Assembly (NCBI GenBank): GCA_963575745.1 | Contig: CAUYUJ010015507.1 | Span: 47,501-111,500 of the forward strand | DNA from: Prorocentrum cordatum | Lineage: Eukaryota > Sar > Dinophyceae > Prorocentrales > Prorocentraceae | Direction: 5' to 3' | Length of the DNA: 64,000 bases | In this document: positions 30,190 to 41,220 of the stretch, piece by piece | Numbering within the stretch: position 1 is the first letter of the stretch | Layout of the letters: every line of letters starts with the position of its first letter | Notes under the pieces: model-generated | Told to the model about the DNA's origin: nothing | What the model saw: the letters and a program-made list of their open reading frames with translations, nothing else | Database searches by the model: none | Position numbers and translations under genes: made by a program

Positions 30190-30315
30190 CCACGAATATG
30201 CACCACCTCCACGTCGATTCCTCCTCTCTCCTCTACCCTCCTCTTCCTCTCCTCTCTCCTGGGAGAGGGATGGGGGTGAGGGAGGTGGTGGGGGCGGATG
30301 TTTTTTGGGGCCCCC
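30190..30315. repeat. Foldback repeat family J, copy J2
   Basis: GGGACCCCACGAATATGCACC followed by CCACCTCCACGTCGATTCCT at the left is inverted as GGAGGTGGTGGGGGCGGATG and TTTTTTGGGGCCCC at the right. The CGTCGATTCCTCCTCTCTCC interior matches the complement of the J1 middle, so this copy is in the opposite orientation. Confidence 0.65.
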
Positions 30316-30584
30316 CGCTCTTGTGGTCGAGCTCCCACGGTGCCACGTACCGCCCCGCCCCAGGAGCGCGCGGGCCGAGGCGGCGCGGAGGCGGGACCTC
30401 GGCCTCGCCGTGCTCGGCCGGGCGGGGGGCCTCGCGGGGGAGCGCGCCGAGAGTGCCCGCTCTCGGGCTTGCCGTCGCCGCCGCCCCCTCGGCGCGGGCA
30501 TCCCGGGGGCCCCGACGCGGCAGACCTCGAGATGTGACTCGGGCAGGTCGCGGGCGCTGCTGCGTGGAGCGTAGGGTGCGACTC

Positions 30585-30606
30585 CTCCTCTCTCTCTCTC
30601 TCTCCT
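30585..30606. repeat. (CT)n microsatellite
   Basis: A short CTCTCT run. Confidence 0.85.
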
Positions 30607-31000
30607 CCCGTCCTTCCCTTCCTCGTATATGTCTGCTCCAGCGTGGTGGAGCGCCCTCGCCATGAGATGGGAAGCTGGCACTGTGCCTCATCTGGCCTTG
30701 GTAGGGCGTGCGCAAGCGCTGTACTCGAAGACGGGTCCCTGACCCGACGGACCTTGATGAGACAGGCATACGCAGTGCGGCAGATTCGCGTCGCGTCGAC
30801 GCGGCGGCGACGCTAGCGCGGGCGTTCAAGCATTATCGCTGCCAGTGCCCAGGAATCGGCCGATATTGACAGATCGGCGATCTTGGAACGCCACGGTCGT
30901 TCAAAGTTGAACGAGCCACGCGGTGACGGAAACCAATGTCGACGCCATCGCGACGTGAACCCGCCGTACTCGCAGGAGGGAAACCGACGTAATCACAAAC

Positions 31001-31111
31001 TTCGGAGCTCGGCGCAGACTTCTTGGATCGGCGCGGGACCCTCTGGCGGCGCCTCTGGCGCCGTCCTTGGCGAGCTCCGCGCGCTAGGAAGGGGGGCCAA
31101 CGTCGATCCAA
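31001..31111. repeat. Foldback repeat family A, copy A4, 3' arm truncated
   Basis: GACTTCTTGGATCGGCGCGG and the inner hairpins GGCGCCTCTGGCGCC and GCGAGCTCCGCGC are clear. The right arm stops after GTCGATCCAA. Confidence 0.65.
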
Positions 31112-31800
31112 TAACCTGCGAGAATCTTCCACAGGTTATGCTTCCAGTATGAGTTGTTTTCTCGAGTAGTACACCACCTCGCTCCTACTCCCAGGATGTG
31201 CGTTGAAGCCATGAGCCTAAAGGGGTGTGTTGCCCGCAAGGCCACCAGTGCATATGCTTCTTGGATGGTTGCCCCTTTCCGCCCGCCCGTCTTTGCGAGG
31301 GAGGATCTGATCAGCACCACCACTTTTTGTGCGAATCCATCTCGCAGATGGAGTGTACAGCAAGGGCACCAATGTCAATTCGTCCCGCCTGGAAGGGTAG
31401 CCTGCATGGCATGTGCCAGCGCGCAAGCTTGCGCGGCTTGTCCAAATGGCAGGTGTTGGGTGTTCGATCGTGCAGCAACCATCCAGCTGTCGCGCTGAAA
31501 ACCGCAGGAAACCGCAAGAAATCAAGGACGACCGCCGAAGACCGTCAGACAACTCAAAGACTGACGAAGATCGCCCAAGACCGCCAGAAGACCGCTAGAG
31601 ACCACTAACGACCGCCCATGGGTGGCGGGTAACGAGGGGTCCATGCTTGTGCAAGTGCAGAAGCCCGCGCGAGCGCATCCTTGAACAGAGGATACTTGGG
31701 GCCGGAGGTTAAGAACTGTGGTTGTAGCACACATCCCCTGCTCGCAGTGGGGGGACGCAGCCCACGAGGGGTGACCAGCGCTAACGCTCAGTGACTTCAG
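31112..31800. other. Low-information stretch
   Basis: This is moderate-GC sequence without a convincing frame. Near 31,490-31,610 it has repeated GACCGCC(A)GAAGACC-like units. I cannot assign a function. Confidence 0.4.
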
Positions 31801-31978
31801 AAGAAGGGGGTGAGGGAGGGAGAGGAGGAGGGGCAGAGGAGGAGGAGGGGAAGAGGAGGAGGAGGAGGAAGAGGAGGAGGAGGAGGAGCAGGAGGAGGAG
31901 GAGGAGGAGGAGCAGGAGGAGGAGGAGGAGGAGCAGGAGGAGGAGGAGGAGGAGGAGGAGGAGGAGGAGGAGGACAAA
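31801..31978. repeat. (GGA)n array with GCA interruptions
   Basis: Purine-rich repeat of GGAGGA with AGCAGGAGG units. Confidence 0.9.
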
Positions 31979-32044
31979 AGGGGGGGGAGGGCGGAGGAGG
32001 AGGACGGGGGGCGGGGAGGAGGGACGTGCCTGCTGCGGAGCGGC

Positions 32045-32246
32045 CCGAAGCCAAGGCGCGCGTCGGACGAGCTCCGTCCCCCGAGGCCCGGGGCCTCCGC
32101 CGCCTCCTCCGACCAGCGTGGCGGCAGGCGTGCCTCCGTGCCTGCGGCCAGGCCGCCGCCTCGCTCCGTCCCTCTGCGGCCGTCTCCGCCGCCGGGTCGG
32201 CCGCCGGGGCGCCCCTCGACGCCGTGCGCCTGGCCGCTCTCAGGAG
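32045..32246 (+). other. Possible exon fragment, unidentified
   Basis: One frame reads AAERPEAKARVGRAPSPEAR and on to SAAGAPLDAVRLAALR. About 85% of its codons end in G or C, like the secure exons in this window. It is bounded on the left by the GGA array and on the right by family C copy C4. No family resemblance is visible and the opposite strand is also partly open, so this is only a candidate. Confidence 0.25.
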
Positions 32247-32402
32247 GGGAGAAAGACACACAGGCACAAGCAATCGTCGGCTCCCAGGAAAATATGGGAA
32301 GAGATGGGAAGTGGGGGGAAAGACGAAAGCCCCGACGATATGGGAAGTATGGGGAATCCTGCTGTTTGTGTCCATTTGTCTGTGTGCCCCAGGGGCCCTT
32401 CA
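32247..32402 (+). repeat. Repeat family C, copy C4
   Basis: This is a diverged full-length copy (CACACAGGCACAAGCAATCG at the left, TGTCTGTGTGCCCCAGGGGC at the right). It begins just after a GC-rich open frame (32,045-32,246) that could be an exon fragment. Confidence 0.65.
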
Positions 32403-33835
32403 CACTCGCCTCCACACCAGAGGCAGGCAGAGGCGCTTCCTCTCCCGCGCCCACCTCCACAGCCGCGCGCTGGAGGCGCACGGGGAGGGCGGGTAGGCAG
32501 GAAGCTTGGGCCACTCGCTCCGGCCAGGCTCCACCTCCGAGGCCTGCGACTGCGGGCGCCCGGGCCGTGCTTCCACGACTGCGCCGGACGGTCCTTCGCC
32601 GGTGTTGTGCGGCGCTGCCGCAGGTCGCCGCGGCCGTCCAGCGTCTGCTGCGCGACGCCCCAGCAGGCCAATGTGGCAGACTGTGATTGGACCATCGCTG
32701 CGCCTCAGGGTGCGCGCCAGGACCCCCGAAGGCCGAACGCCCTCCACGCGGTCGGCCTGAAGAGCGAAGCCTCGGCTCGCCACGAGCCCGTGGGCGTGGC
32801 GAGGGGCTGGCGCGCGCGCGGAGGGCCGACACCGCGTCGCGCGCTGTCGAGCCGAGCCCGCTCGGCCACGCGGGGGCCAGCAGCGCCTCAGGACGCGGGC
32901 GCCTCCGTGCGCGCGCTTTGGAAAACCTCCCTGGGCACAAAGTCTGCGCTGTGGCCACCACGTCTGGGGCAGAAGGCCAACATCTCGCCAGGGCTCCCTG
33001 CGTCATCGGTCGCAGCACGCGGTGCCGTGCCCATGGAGGTCGAGTGCCTCCGAGGTCTGATCGGCCCAGCCCTCCACGCTGCCCGCCGATTCCTAGTACC
33101 AGCGTCGAGATCAGCCCCGCCTTTCACATCTTCTCCTCGCGCCTCCGCTTCGGGCGGCGGGAGCTCGGAAGACGTTGCGGCAGGCTTCAGCACGGAAGGA
33201 TCCAATGGTGCCGTGCCCTGCCGACTTTTCTCACTGCAGCTGCAGATGAACTCCGAGCTGGGCAGCCCGCCGAAGTGACCCCTCGGCGAAGGCCTTGAAG
33301 CCTCTACGCAAGTTAGCATCGTCCTCGCGAAAAGAGCGACGATCCGCACCCTTTGTTTGCACACTGGCTGGCCGAAGCGTTTCCATTTTTTCTCCACGTC
33401 GTGGTCTTACGGTTACGCGGCTCCGAGTGCCGGGCCCACAACGCCTGGCACTCGGGGCCGTGGGTCCATTTATTCCCTTACCTTTCAGAGGATTACAGAA
33501 AGGGGCCCGAGGGATCGCCACCTCGTGTCCCGAGGCGCAGCACGGCGGCGTTTGTACACCAACCGCCGAGGCGGTGCTCGCTTCTCCATGGGGCCAGGTC
33601 GGATCCCCCTGGCCGTCGCTGGCGGCCGTGCGCCGTGGCGGAACCAGGGGCTGGTCCCGCGCGAGCCGTACCGAACAAATCCGGACCAGTTCAGAAGCAC
33701 GAGGCATGACATCATGTCCATGTCTAGGTCATCTGAAAAAAGGTGCTGTTCAGACTCTGGGGCGCCCCCAGACTCTGGGGGCGTGCTCCGACTGTGTCCC
33801 GCCGTCATCACTAATCCTCGCTCCTAACCCCCTGC
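32403..33835. other. GC-rich stretch without assignable gene
   Basis: Several long overlapping frames are open on both strands (for example + strand to 33,278), but none shows a domain, a consistent codon bias or splice structure that I can defend. 33,300-33,830 also has none. Confidence 0.4.
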
Positions 33836-33845
33836 CTCCTCCTGG

Positions 33846-33960
33846 TCCTCCTCCCTCTTCCTCCTCCTCCTCCTCCTCCTCCTCCTCCTCCCTTCTCCCT
33901 CTTCCTCCTCCTCCTCCTCCTCCTCCTCCTCCTCCTCCTCCTCCTCCTCCTCCTCCTCTT
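33846..33960. repeat. (CCT)n array
   Basis: CCT units with two CCCTTCTCCCTCTT breaks. Confidence 0.9.
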
Positions 33961-34165
33961 GCCACAGTGTGAGCTGCACACACGCACCTCCCACACACAC
34001 TTCTTGGCTACGTTCCGAGGCCGGCGGCCGAGCGAGAGGGCCAGGCGGCGGTCGAGCAGCGGCGGGGCGCGCCGACGCACCGCGGGGCACGGGGGGGACG
34101 AGGGCGCGCCGCGGCGCGATGAGGCGGCCGGAGAGGCCCGGGAGGGCGAGGGTCGGGAGACTCGT

Positions 34166-34315
34166 CATGGGGGGGGGATCCCATGGGGGGAGAGGATCCC
34201 AGGGGGGGCTCCCATAGGATCCCCTGGGGATCCCATGGGGGGCAGGAGGGGATCCCATGGGGGGGATCCCCTCCTGCCCCTCCCCCCATGGGACCCCCCC
34301 CCATGGAGAGTCTCC
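34166..34315. repeat. GGATCCCATGGGG palindromic cluster
   Basis: GGGATCCCATGGGGGG-type words occur at least six times in both orientations. The cluster ends with CCCATGGGACCCCCCCCCAT. The region can fold on itself in several registers. Confidence 0.7.
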
Positions 34316-34445
34316 CGAGAGGGAGCCGCGCTGAGGCCGTGTCCATGTCTGCGTGTGCGTGCCGGGATGTGCAGGCTCCCGGGGTGCAGGGCGAGCAGGA
34401 GCGCGGAAGCGAGCAGATGGAGCCCGTGGGGGAGATCGGCCAGGG

Positions 34446-34596
34446 TTGAGTCGGGCCTGTCGGGGGATACTCAAACGCAGTCAAAAAGAATACGCTGGGG
34501 ATTATGTTTCGACCATGTTTGGCTATTTTTTTGCATTTTTGGGGTATTGTTTTATTTATCGTCCAAAAGCCGCCTGTACGGGGACCACGCCCGACC
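34446..34596. repeat. Foldback repeat family E, copy E3
   Basis: A worn copy: GAGTCGGGCCTGTCGGGGG at the left, GTACGGGGACCACGCCCGAC at the right, with the core TTTGGCTATTTTTTTGCATT between. Confidence 0.65.
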
Positions 34597-34843
34597 GAAG
34601 GCCAGGGTGAGGGTACAACCGAGCCCACAGTTGGGTATGCCCATCCACTGGGGCTGTGCAGCAGGGGCCGTGCACTCGTTCCGCAGCGCGCGCCGCTGCT
34701 GCGCAGAGCCGGCAGCAGAGCCGAGGCCTCGACGGGGGCATCGCGCGCAGGGAGGGCGCCGCCGCGCCTCCCCCCCCCGCCAAAACGCTTGTCATCAAGG
34801 GCAGCAGAAAGGCCCCTACCCTGGTTTACGAGGCGCTGTGCCA

Positions 34844-35038
34844 GGGGAGCAACAAGTGGCATAAACATAAAAACTCGGAGGTCCGCGCGGATTTCTCGGA
34901 TCGGCGCTGGACCCCCCTCCCTAGTGCGCGGAGCGCGCCAGGGGCGGCGCCGGAGGCGCCGCCATGGGGGTCCAGTGCCGATCCGAGAAATCCGCGCGGA
35001 CCTCCGAGTTTTTATGTTTATGTCACTGTTTGTTCCCC
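34844..35038. repeat. Foldback repeat family A, copy A5, full length
   Basis: This is the most complete copy, a 195-bp inverted repeat whose arms pair over about 70 bases. The left arm begins GGGGAGCAACAAGTGGCATA AACATAAAAACTCGGAGGTC and the right arm ends CCGAGTTTTTATGTTTATGT CACTGTTTGTTCCCC. The centre has GGCGCCGGAGGCGCC and GCGCGGAGCGCGC. The near-perfect pairing suggests recent insertion. Confidence 0.85.
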
Positions 35039-35039
35039 T

Positions 35040-36080
35040 ATGTGCGCTGAAACTCCTGTGGGCTGACAGGGTAAACCCTGCGTGATGTGCCGCGTCCTGG
35101 CGGCTCTAGGCTCTGGGGGTTCCGACCACGCACCCGTAACCCAGGGTAGGGTCGCTTTTTAATCCCTCAATCTCAGGGCGTGCGGGGGGCGCGTGTCCAG
35201 GTGGGTCGCGCAGCACTGGAGGGCGGAAGGGGCCTGGGAGGCACGCTCGTTCCGGCAGTCCACCACGGCCCTCTCCCCGCGGGCTGCGGCGTCGGAGTTG
35301 CATTCGGTGGAGCGGGGTGCGGGGAGGGGGAGGGGGAACAACTGAAGCAGGAAGGGGGGGGGATCAATATGGTACGACAGGGTCTGGTGGAATGGTGGTA
35401 GTGCATGGTGTGAGAGCCATGGCGATACCGACGATAGTAATGACGACTATGCCCGTGGTGATGGTGATGGCGAGGATGATGATGCGTATGGCCAGGGAGA
35501 TTCTGGAACGGGGAATGCTGACGATGATGGCGACGACGACTACCACGATGACGGAGGCTGATCATGGTGGTTATGCTAATGGCGATGGAGATGATGGTCG
35601 CGACGGCAACGACGATGGTGACGATGATGACTACGATGATGACGCTGGTGACGGTGACCGTGGCGATGATGATGGTGGTGGTGGTTGTGGTGATGCGGGT
35701 GGTGAAGTGTTGATGATGATGATGGCAGTCGTGTTTTTACGATGACTGCTGTGATGCCTGTGGTGGTGGTGATGATGTCGTGGGCAGAAAGGTGGATGAG
35801 GCGGGGGGTGAGGGAGGAGGATTTGGTGGGAGTTGATGAGGAAGATCAGGCACCAGGGATGTTTCAATACACCCTCCCTGCAAGATCCCTCTTCGCAGGT
35901 CCCTGCAATAATTGATTTTCATTGCGCGAAGTGCCCCATCCGAAGACAATCATCGGGGAATCCCCAGTCATTGTTGCGTTTTGACATCTTGACTCGTGCC
36001 AGAGTGCCGTTCCTGCGACTTCTACGCCGCGAATCAACGGTACTGTTTCGTCCTGATTATCCAGAGCACGAATCTTGGGA
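35040..36080. other. Stretch with degenerate GATGATGGTGA sequence
   Basis: 35,400-35,760 is a worn GATGGTGAC-type repeat that echoes the array at 24.9 kb. The rest shows nothing recognisable. Confidence 0.5.
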
Positions 36081-36084
36081 CTTC

Positions 36085-36360
36085 AATTGTCCCTTGAAGC
36101 CGCTGCGAATTTGTATGACGAGTGCGCGCGGCGTCAAGGCGGTACTTGTATTTCGAAAAGGGGCCGCCCTCCATCCTTGAAGCTGCTGCACTCCGCCCTC
36201 GAGAAGCAGCTGCAGTCTTTCGAGACGAACGTGCGCGGTGCTGAAGCGAGAGCCACATTTTTCACACCACCCGCCCTGCGTCTTTGAAGCTGCTGCGAAC
36301 TTCGCAGGCGAATTGTGCGCGGCGCTAGGGCGCGAGCCACACTTTGAACATTCCCCGGCC
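36085..36360 (-). repeat. ~80-bp repeat family D, minus-strand cluster
   Basis: On the minus strand the unit reads about GCAGCTTCAAGGATGGAGGG CGG, then ATGTGGCTCTCGCTTCAGCA CCGCGC, then ACGTTCGTCTCGAAAG. About three units are present. Confidence 0.65.
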
Positions 36361-36499
36361 TCTGTCCATGATGCTGTTGCCAATTCCAAGCTTTCTGGCC
36401 ATGCGTGCTGATGAAGTCTCAGATGGCGAGCCCGGCCCGCCCTGCCGACACGCGTGGGGTAACGGCAGGGAGAAGTTAGCGATCAAGGCCTACAATGGG

Positions 36500-37500
36500 C
36501 CGGGTCATGATTTTGATGACGATGATGACGAGGTCGAGGACGTGGGTAGTGGTTGTGGTGGTGGTTGTGATGGTGATGGTGATAGGGGAGTGCGACGGAA
36601 GTGGTCATGCAATCTGACGAGGGTGCGGACGAGGAAGAGGAAAAGGCGGAGCAGGAGGAAGAGCAGGAGGAAGACGCGTCCATTGGCGAGCAGGACAAGG
36701 AAGAGAACGAGGAAGAGGACAGGGGAACCAAGAGGAGGCCGATGAGCTCGCAGAGGAGGGCGGTGGCGAGTCCGTGGTTGATCTGCGAAGCAGCGCGCTG
36801 GCTCGTCCCTTATGGATGCACCGACCGCCAGGAGGTATAGTGCGTTATAATCCTTGCACAGGGCCAGCCTGCAACACGTCTGCCAACAGGCGAAGACTTG
36901 GTCCGAGCAGAGAAAAACAGCGTGCGGCTCCGCGTGGCTCCGGGGTCGCCTGGTGCCCTTCGCGCGCGCAGCTGTCTGCAGCTCTTCGTGAGTCTGGTGA
37001 TGTTGTTAGAGACAGTCCTGGCACGATGCCGCGGAGCTCGCTCGTGGGCTGGAGTTGCGCACGCGGGCTGCACCACAACAGGATCGGGCCTCCTCCTGTT
37101 GCTGCTGGTCTTTTTCTTCCCCACCCCATCTTCCTGTCCTTCTTTTTTCCTGCTGCTGCTGCTGCTCCTCCTTGGCTGCTTCTGCTGCTGCTCCTGCTTT
37201 GGCTCCTGTCCTCCTCCTGCTCTCCCTCCTCCCCCTCCTCTCCCTACCCTTTCTTTTCTTTCTCCTCTCTCCTCCCCGCCCCTCCTCCTCCCTCCTTCTC
37301 CTCCCTCCGCCTTTCTTATCCTCCTCACTCTTCCTTCTCTTCTTTCTTCTTCCCTCACTCCTCCTCCTCCCTCTCCTTCTCCTCCTCCTCGTCCTCCTCC
37401 TCACTCCTCCTCACTTCTCCTCCTCCTCCTCCTTCTCACTCCTCCTCCATCCTTTTTCCTTATAGCTCTTCCCAGTCGCCACCGCAGACGTGCTGGTTGG
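36500..37500. other. Purine-rich then pyrimidine-rich low-complexity stretch
   Basis: 36,620-36,740 is GAGGAAGAGGACGAGG-like and 37,090-37,470 is CTCCTCCTTCTT-like. The open frames that result are compositional. Between them (36,780-37,080) nothing is recognised. Confidence 0.5.
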
Positions 37501-37549
37501 GCGGTCTGGGCGTTTCGCCTTAGACTCCCTCACCATTTATGTTCCTGAA

Positions 37550-37805
37550 GCTTGAAAGTTGCAACGGTTTCAAGGATGGAGGGTGGGTGGTCTTCAACAT
37601 GTTACTCTCGTCTTAGCGCCGCGCGCATTTGTCCTGAAGGCTTGCAGCAGTTTCATGGATGGAGGGCGGGTGGTGTTCAATGCGTTACTCTCGTCGTAGC
37701 GCCGCGCGAATTCGTCTCCCCAGTATGCAACCGTTTCACGGATGGAGGGCTGTTCCTTTCCAACATGTGGCTCTCGCTTCAGCGCCGCGCGCATTCGTCT
37801 TAACC
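37550..37805 (+). repeat. Repeat family D, plus-strand cluster
   Basis: Three units of about 80 bases each carry GTTTCAAGGATGGAGGGTGG, then CTCTCGTC.TAGCGCCGCGC and ATTCGTC at the end. Orientation is opposite to the cluster at 36.1-36.4 kb. Confidence 0.7.
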
Positions 37806-38034
37806 TTATACAATCGTTTCAAGCATTCGTAGGGTTGACGTCCCGGGAGTGGTGTTTTGGCACGATTTAGGAGTGTCAGCTCGCAGGGAATGTGTGCTCT
37901 GGCACGAGTTAGCATTGTCAGTACGCAGCAATCACGTTGATCCAAGGCGCTGAAGCCCCAAGAATGGTGTCTTGGTGCGCTTGGAGATTCTCAGTCGTTT
38001 GTCTTTCAATGGGGCACTTCCCACCCGCCCTCCA

Positions 38035-39190
38035 CCAGAGGGATCCGCCCTCCACGAAAGGGAGCCGCCCTCCACGAGAGGGGGCCGCCCTCCACGAGAG
38101 GGAGCCGCCCTCCACGAGAGGGAGCCGCCCTCCACGAGAGGGAGCCGGATGTAGGCATTGCCACGCCGTGGTTGTAGGACTTGCCACGCCGTGGATGCAG
38201 GACTTGCCACGCCGTGAGTGTAGGAATTGCCACGCCGTGGATGTAGGCATTGCCACGCTGTGGATGTAGGAATTGCCACGCCGTGGATGTAGGAATTGCC
38301 ACACCGTGGATGTAGGAATTGCCACGCCGTGGATGTAGGAATTACCACGCCGTGGATGTAGGAATTGCCACGCCGTGGATGTAGGCATTGCCACGCCGTG
38401 GATGGAGGAAGCTTCGCCGCCCTCCACGAGATGGAGCCGCCCTCCACGAGAGGGAGCCGCCCTCCACGAGAGGGAGCCGCCCTCCAGGAGAGGGAGCCGC
38501 CCTCCACGAGAGGGAGCCCGCGTTTTCAACGCAGGCCCTCCCCTCCTCACCTCCCCCATTGCCCCTCCGAGAGGAAGCCGCCCTCCACGAGAGCCCTCCA
38601 CGGAACCGCCCTCACACGAGAGGGAGCCGCCCTCCACGAGAGGGGGCCGCCCTCCAAGCCGCCCTCCACGAGAGGGAGCCGCCCTCCACGAGAGGGAGCC
38701 GCCCTCCACGAGAGGGAGCCGCCCTCCAGCCGAGAGGGAGCCCTCCCTCCACGAGAGGGAGCCGCCCTCCACGAGAGGAAGCCGCCCTCCACGAGAGGGA
38801 ACCGCCCTCCATGAGAGGGAACGCCTCCACGAGAGGGAGCCGCACTCCACGAGAAGGAGCCGCCGTCCACGAGAGGGAGCCGCCCCCCACGAGAGGGAGC
38901 CGTCCTCCACGAGAGGGAGCCGCCCTCCACGAGAGGGGGCCGCCCTCCACGAGAGGGGGCCGACCTCCACGAGAGGGGGCCGCCCTCCACGAGAGGGGGC
39001 CGCCCTCCACGAGAGGGAGCCGCCCTCCACGAGAGGGGGCCGCCCTCCACGAGAGGGAGCAGCCCTCCACGAGAGGGAGCGCCCTCCACGAGAGGGAGCC
39101 GGCGTTTTCAACGCAGGCTCTCCTCCTCACCTCCCCCGCTGCCAGCCCTCCACGAGAGGGAGCCGGCGTTTTTCAACGCAGGGCCTCTTT
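38035..39190. repeat. Composite minisatellite: 20-bp units flanking 23-bp units
   Basis: GAGAGGGAGCCGCCCTCCAC (20 bp, partly palindromic) repeats at 38,035-38,155 and 38,420-39,170. Between them GCCACGCCGTGGATGTAGG plus AATT or CATT (23 bp, containing the palindrome CCACGCCGTGG) repeats about ten times. GCGTTTTCAACGCAGG.CCTC with a CCTCACCTCCCCC tail interrupts the second block at 38,520, 39,090 and 39,165. Confidence 0.9.
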
Positions 39191-39434
39191 CCTCCCCCCC
39201 CCCACTCTCCTCCTCCCCCCTCTCCCTCCTCCCTCTTCCCCTTCCCCTCTCGTCCTCCCCCACCCCCCGGGAGGACGATTTCTATGGCTGTCGGTGGGTG
39301 CGCCTTCCACCTGTCCAGTCCTTTGGAGGAAGGCCGAAGGGTCTTCCGGCATACCCAGCCATCTCGGGTCGAGGAGCACAACCTGTCATATCATGACAGG
39401 CGTCCTTACGTCCGTTGCAGCGCGGCTGTATAGG

Positions 39435-39890
39435 CTGGCGCCTTTCGCACTGGAGCTCTGCCAGGACTGAGGGCTACGGCTATGCTTCGCATACCCTTCC
39501 AGCCTGCGGTTCGTTGTTTCGGTTGGTCCGACTCAACAAACAAGGCAGGAGTTCTGGCAGAAAGCCGTACTAGGCAGGTAAGGCTAGCGCCGTCCGCACT
39601 GGAACTCGGCCAGGACTGTGGGCTACGGCTATGCTACGCATACCCATCTAGCCTGCGGTCCGTTGTTTCGGCTGGCCCGACTCAACAAATAAGGCTGGAG
39701 TTCTGGTGGCAAGCAGTACTCGGTAGGCAAGACTAGTGCCGTCCGCACTGGAACTCTGCTAGGACTGTGGGCTACGGCTATGCTGCACATACCTATCTAG
39801 CCTGCGGTCCGTTGTTTCGGCTTGCCCGACTCAACACAGAAGCCTTGAGTTCTGGTAGCACGCCGCACTAGGTAGGCAAGATATTGCCAA
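39435..39890. repeat. 149-bp tandem repeat, three units
   Basis: GGGCTACGGCTATGCT occurs at 39,471, 39,620 and 39,769. Each unit also has ATAC.CATCTAGCCTGCGGT, CGTTGTTTCGG and GACTCAACA. Units are about 85-90% alike. Confidence 0.85.
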
Positions 39891-41220
39891 CGCTAGGGGG
39901 ATCCATGTAGGCTGGGTCCAGATTGCTAAGGCGTAGCCACCAACGAAGCGCTCCCGTCCCCACATCCCTTCTCTAACCCAAGCCAGTCCCAACCCTACCG
40001 CCCAGCTCTCCAGAGGCCGGACACCGTCCTGCCTCCTCGCTCTCCCCCGCCTCGTCTGCCCCCCCTTCCCCCTTCTCATTCCCCCATTCATCCCTCAGAG
40101 GGGTGGAGATACCTTCTCCATCCGCCTCATAGGACAGGGGTAGCCGAAGAGGGGGATGGCGGAGGGAGTGACAAGGGCCCCACGACGACGACGACAACGA
40201 CGGCGACGGCCAGCACGCGGGCCGTTTCCGCCCCAGTCTGCCCGCGCGAGGAAAGCATCAAGGTCCCCGCCGGCTCCCACTGCCCTCCCCCCCTTGCGCT
40301 CTCCTCTCTACCTCCTCCTCCCCCGTCCCAGGGCTGGTAGCCCAAGCTTGCTTTCGATGTGGGGCTGCTAGCCAGGGCGGGACCTCGCTAGCATCCCCCA
40401 TAAACAGGCTGCGAGTTGGGGTCTCCCCAAGCAATGGGTGTCCCCCATTGGCAGTCCCAAATGCGGCCAACGGCCCCGAGGGACTGCTCAATGGCGGCCC
40501 GCTCGCAGACCTGGCAGTTTGGTCAGTGATCCTCCTCCTCCTCCTCCTCCTCCTCCTCCTCCTCCTCCTCCTCCTCACTCCTCCTCACTCCTCCTCACTC
40601 CTCCTCACGGGGACGGGTGCGGGTGCCAGGAGGGAACAGTGACTCAGCCGGTCCCCGAAGCCAGGCTTCGCGCCAAAGGGGGATGGGGCCGGCGCTCGGG
40701 GCAGCGCGGCTTTCTGGCCCAGAGGCCACGGGGCCGCTTTTTCGGCATCCGTATGCTGCCGAGTGCGCGTGGCTGTCGGCAAGGGTCGACGCTCAGAGGC
40801 CGCCCGCTGGCGTGGCGATGTGGGCTGTCCTCCCAGAGTCTTAGCTGCCTCGACGCCTCTGATGCGCAATACGTGCCGTGCTCAGAACGTCCGTGTTGAT
40901 ACGTGGCGTGTTGGCTCAGCGCATGGGCCCACGTTCTGGCGGATGCATCGCGTTATACCTGCGCTCTCAGTCTACGTGTTGAGCTCCGTGCCAACACGCT
41001 ACGTGTTGCGTGTTGCGTATCGGGGCAGCGAAGCCCAACGCAATACTCACTTGCCTGTACTCCTCATCCTCTCTTCCTTGTCCTCCCTTCGCCGCCTGCT
41101 CCTCTTCCGTCCCCGCCTGCTCCTCCTCGCCCCCCTGCCCTCCCCTGCCCCTTCTGGCTCCTCTCCCTTTTGTCGCCACGGGTGCCGCGAGCCCGGTCGG
41201 ATCTGATCCTCTCCTTTCGT
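39891..41220. other. No recognisable gene
   Basis: Apart from CCTCCT and CCTCACT runs at 40,530-40,610 the sequence is unremarkable. Open frames on both strands lack domains. Confidence 0.4.

Larger units (their letters stand above)
27614..30800. other. Region between transporter gene and repeat-rich centre
   Basis: After the transporter stop codon I find no gene. 27,620-28,850 is ordinary GC-rich sequence; a segment at 28,380-28,600 resembles 58,380-58,460 (GGCCGCGGAT context). Then come a CCT array, G/F repeats and J2. Open frames at 30,320-30,580 are GC-rich but have no recognisable domain. Confidence 0.4.

Noticed and set aside
30053-30665. Arg/Ala-rich exon candidates around 30.3-30.6 kb
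   Set aside because: Several frames on both strands are equally open and none has a motif.
34146-34320. Regulatory operator cluster of GGATCCCATGGGG
   Set aside because: A local palindromic repeat with no adjacent gene; nothing supports a regulatory role.
38030-39111. Arg/Pro/Glu- or Gly/Arg/Ser-rich repetitive proteins
   Set aside because: A 20-bp unit is not a multiple of three; three units cycle through all frames, so openness is compositional.
38035-39190. CRISPR array
   Set aside because: Units are contiguous without unique spacers and the genome is eukaryotic.
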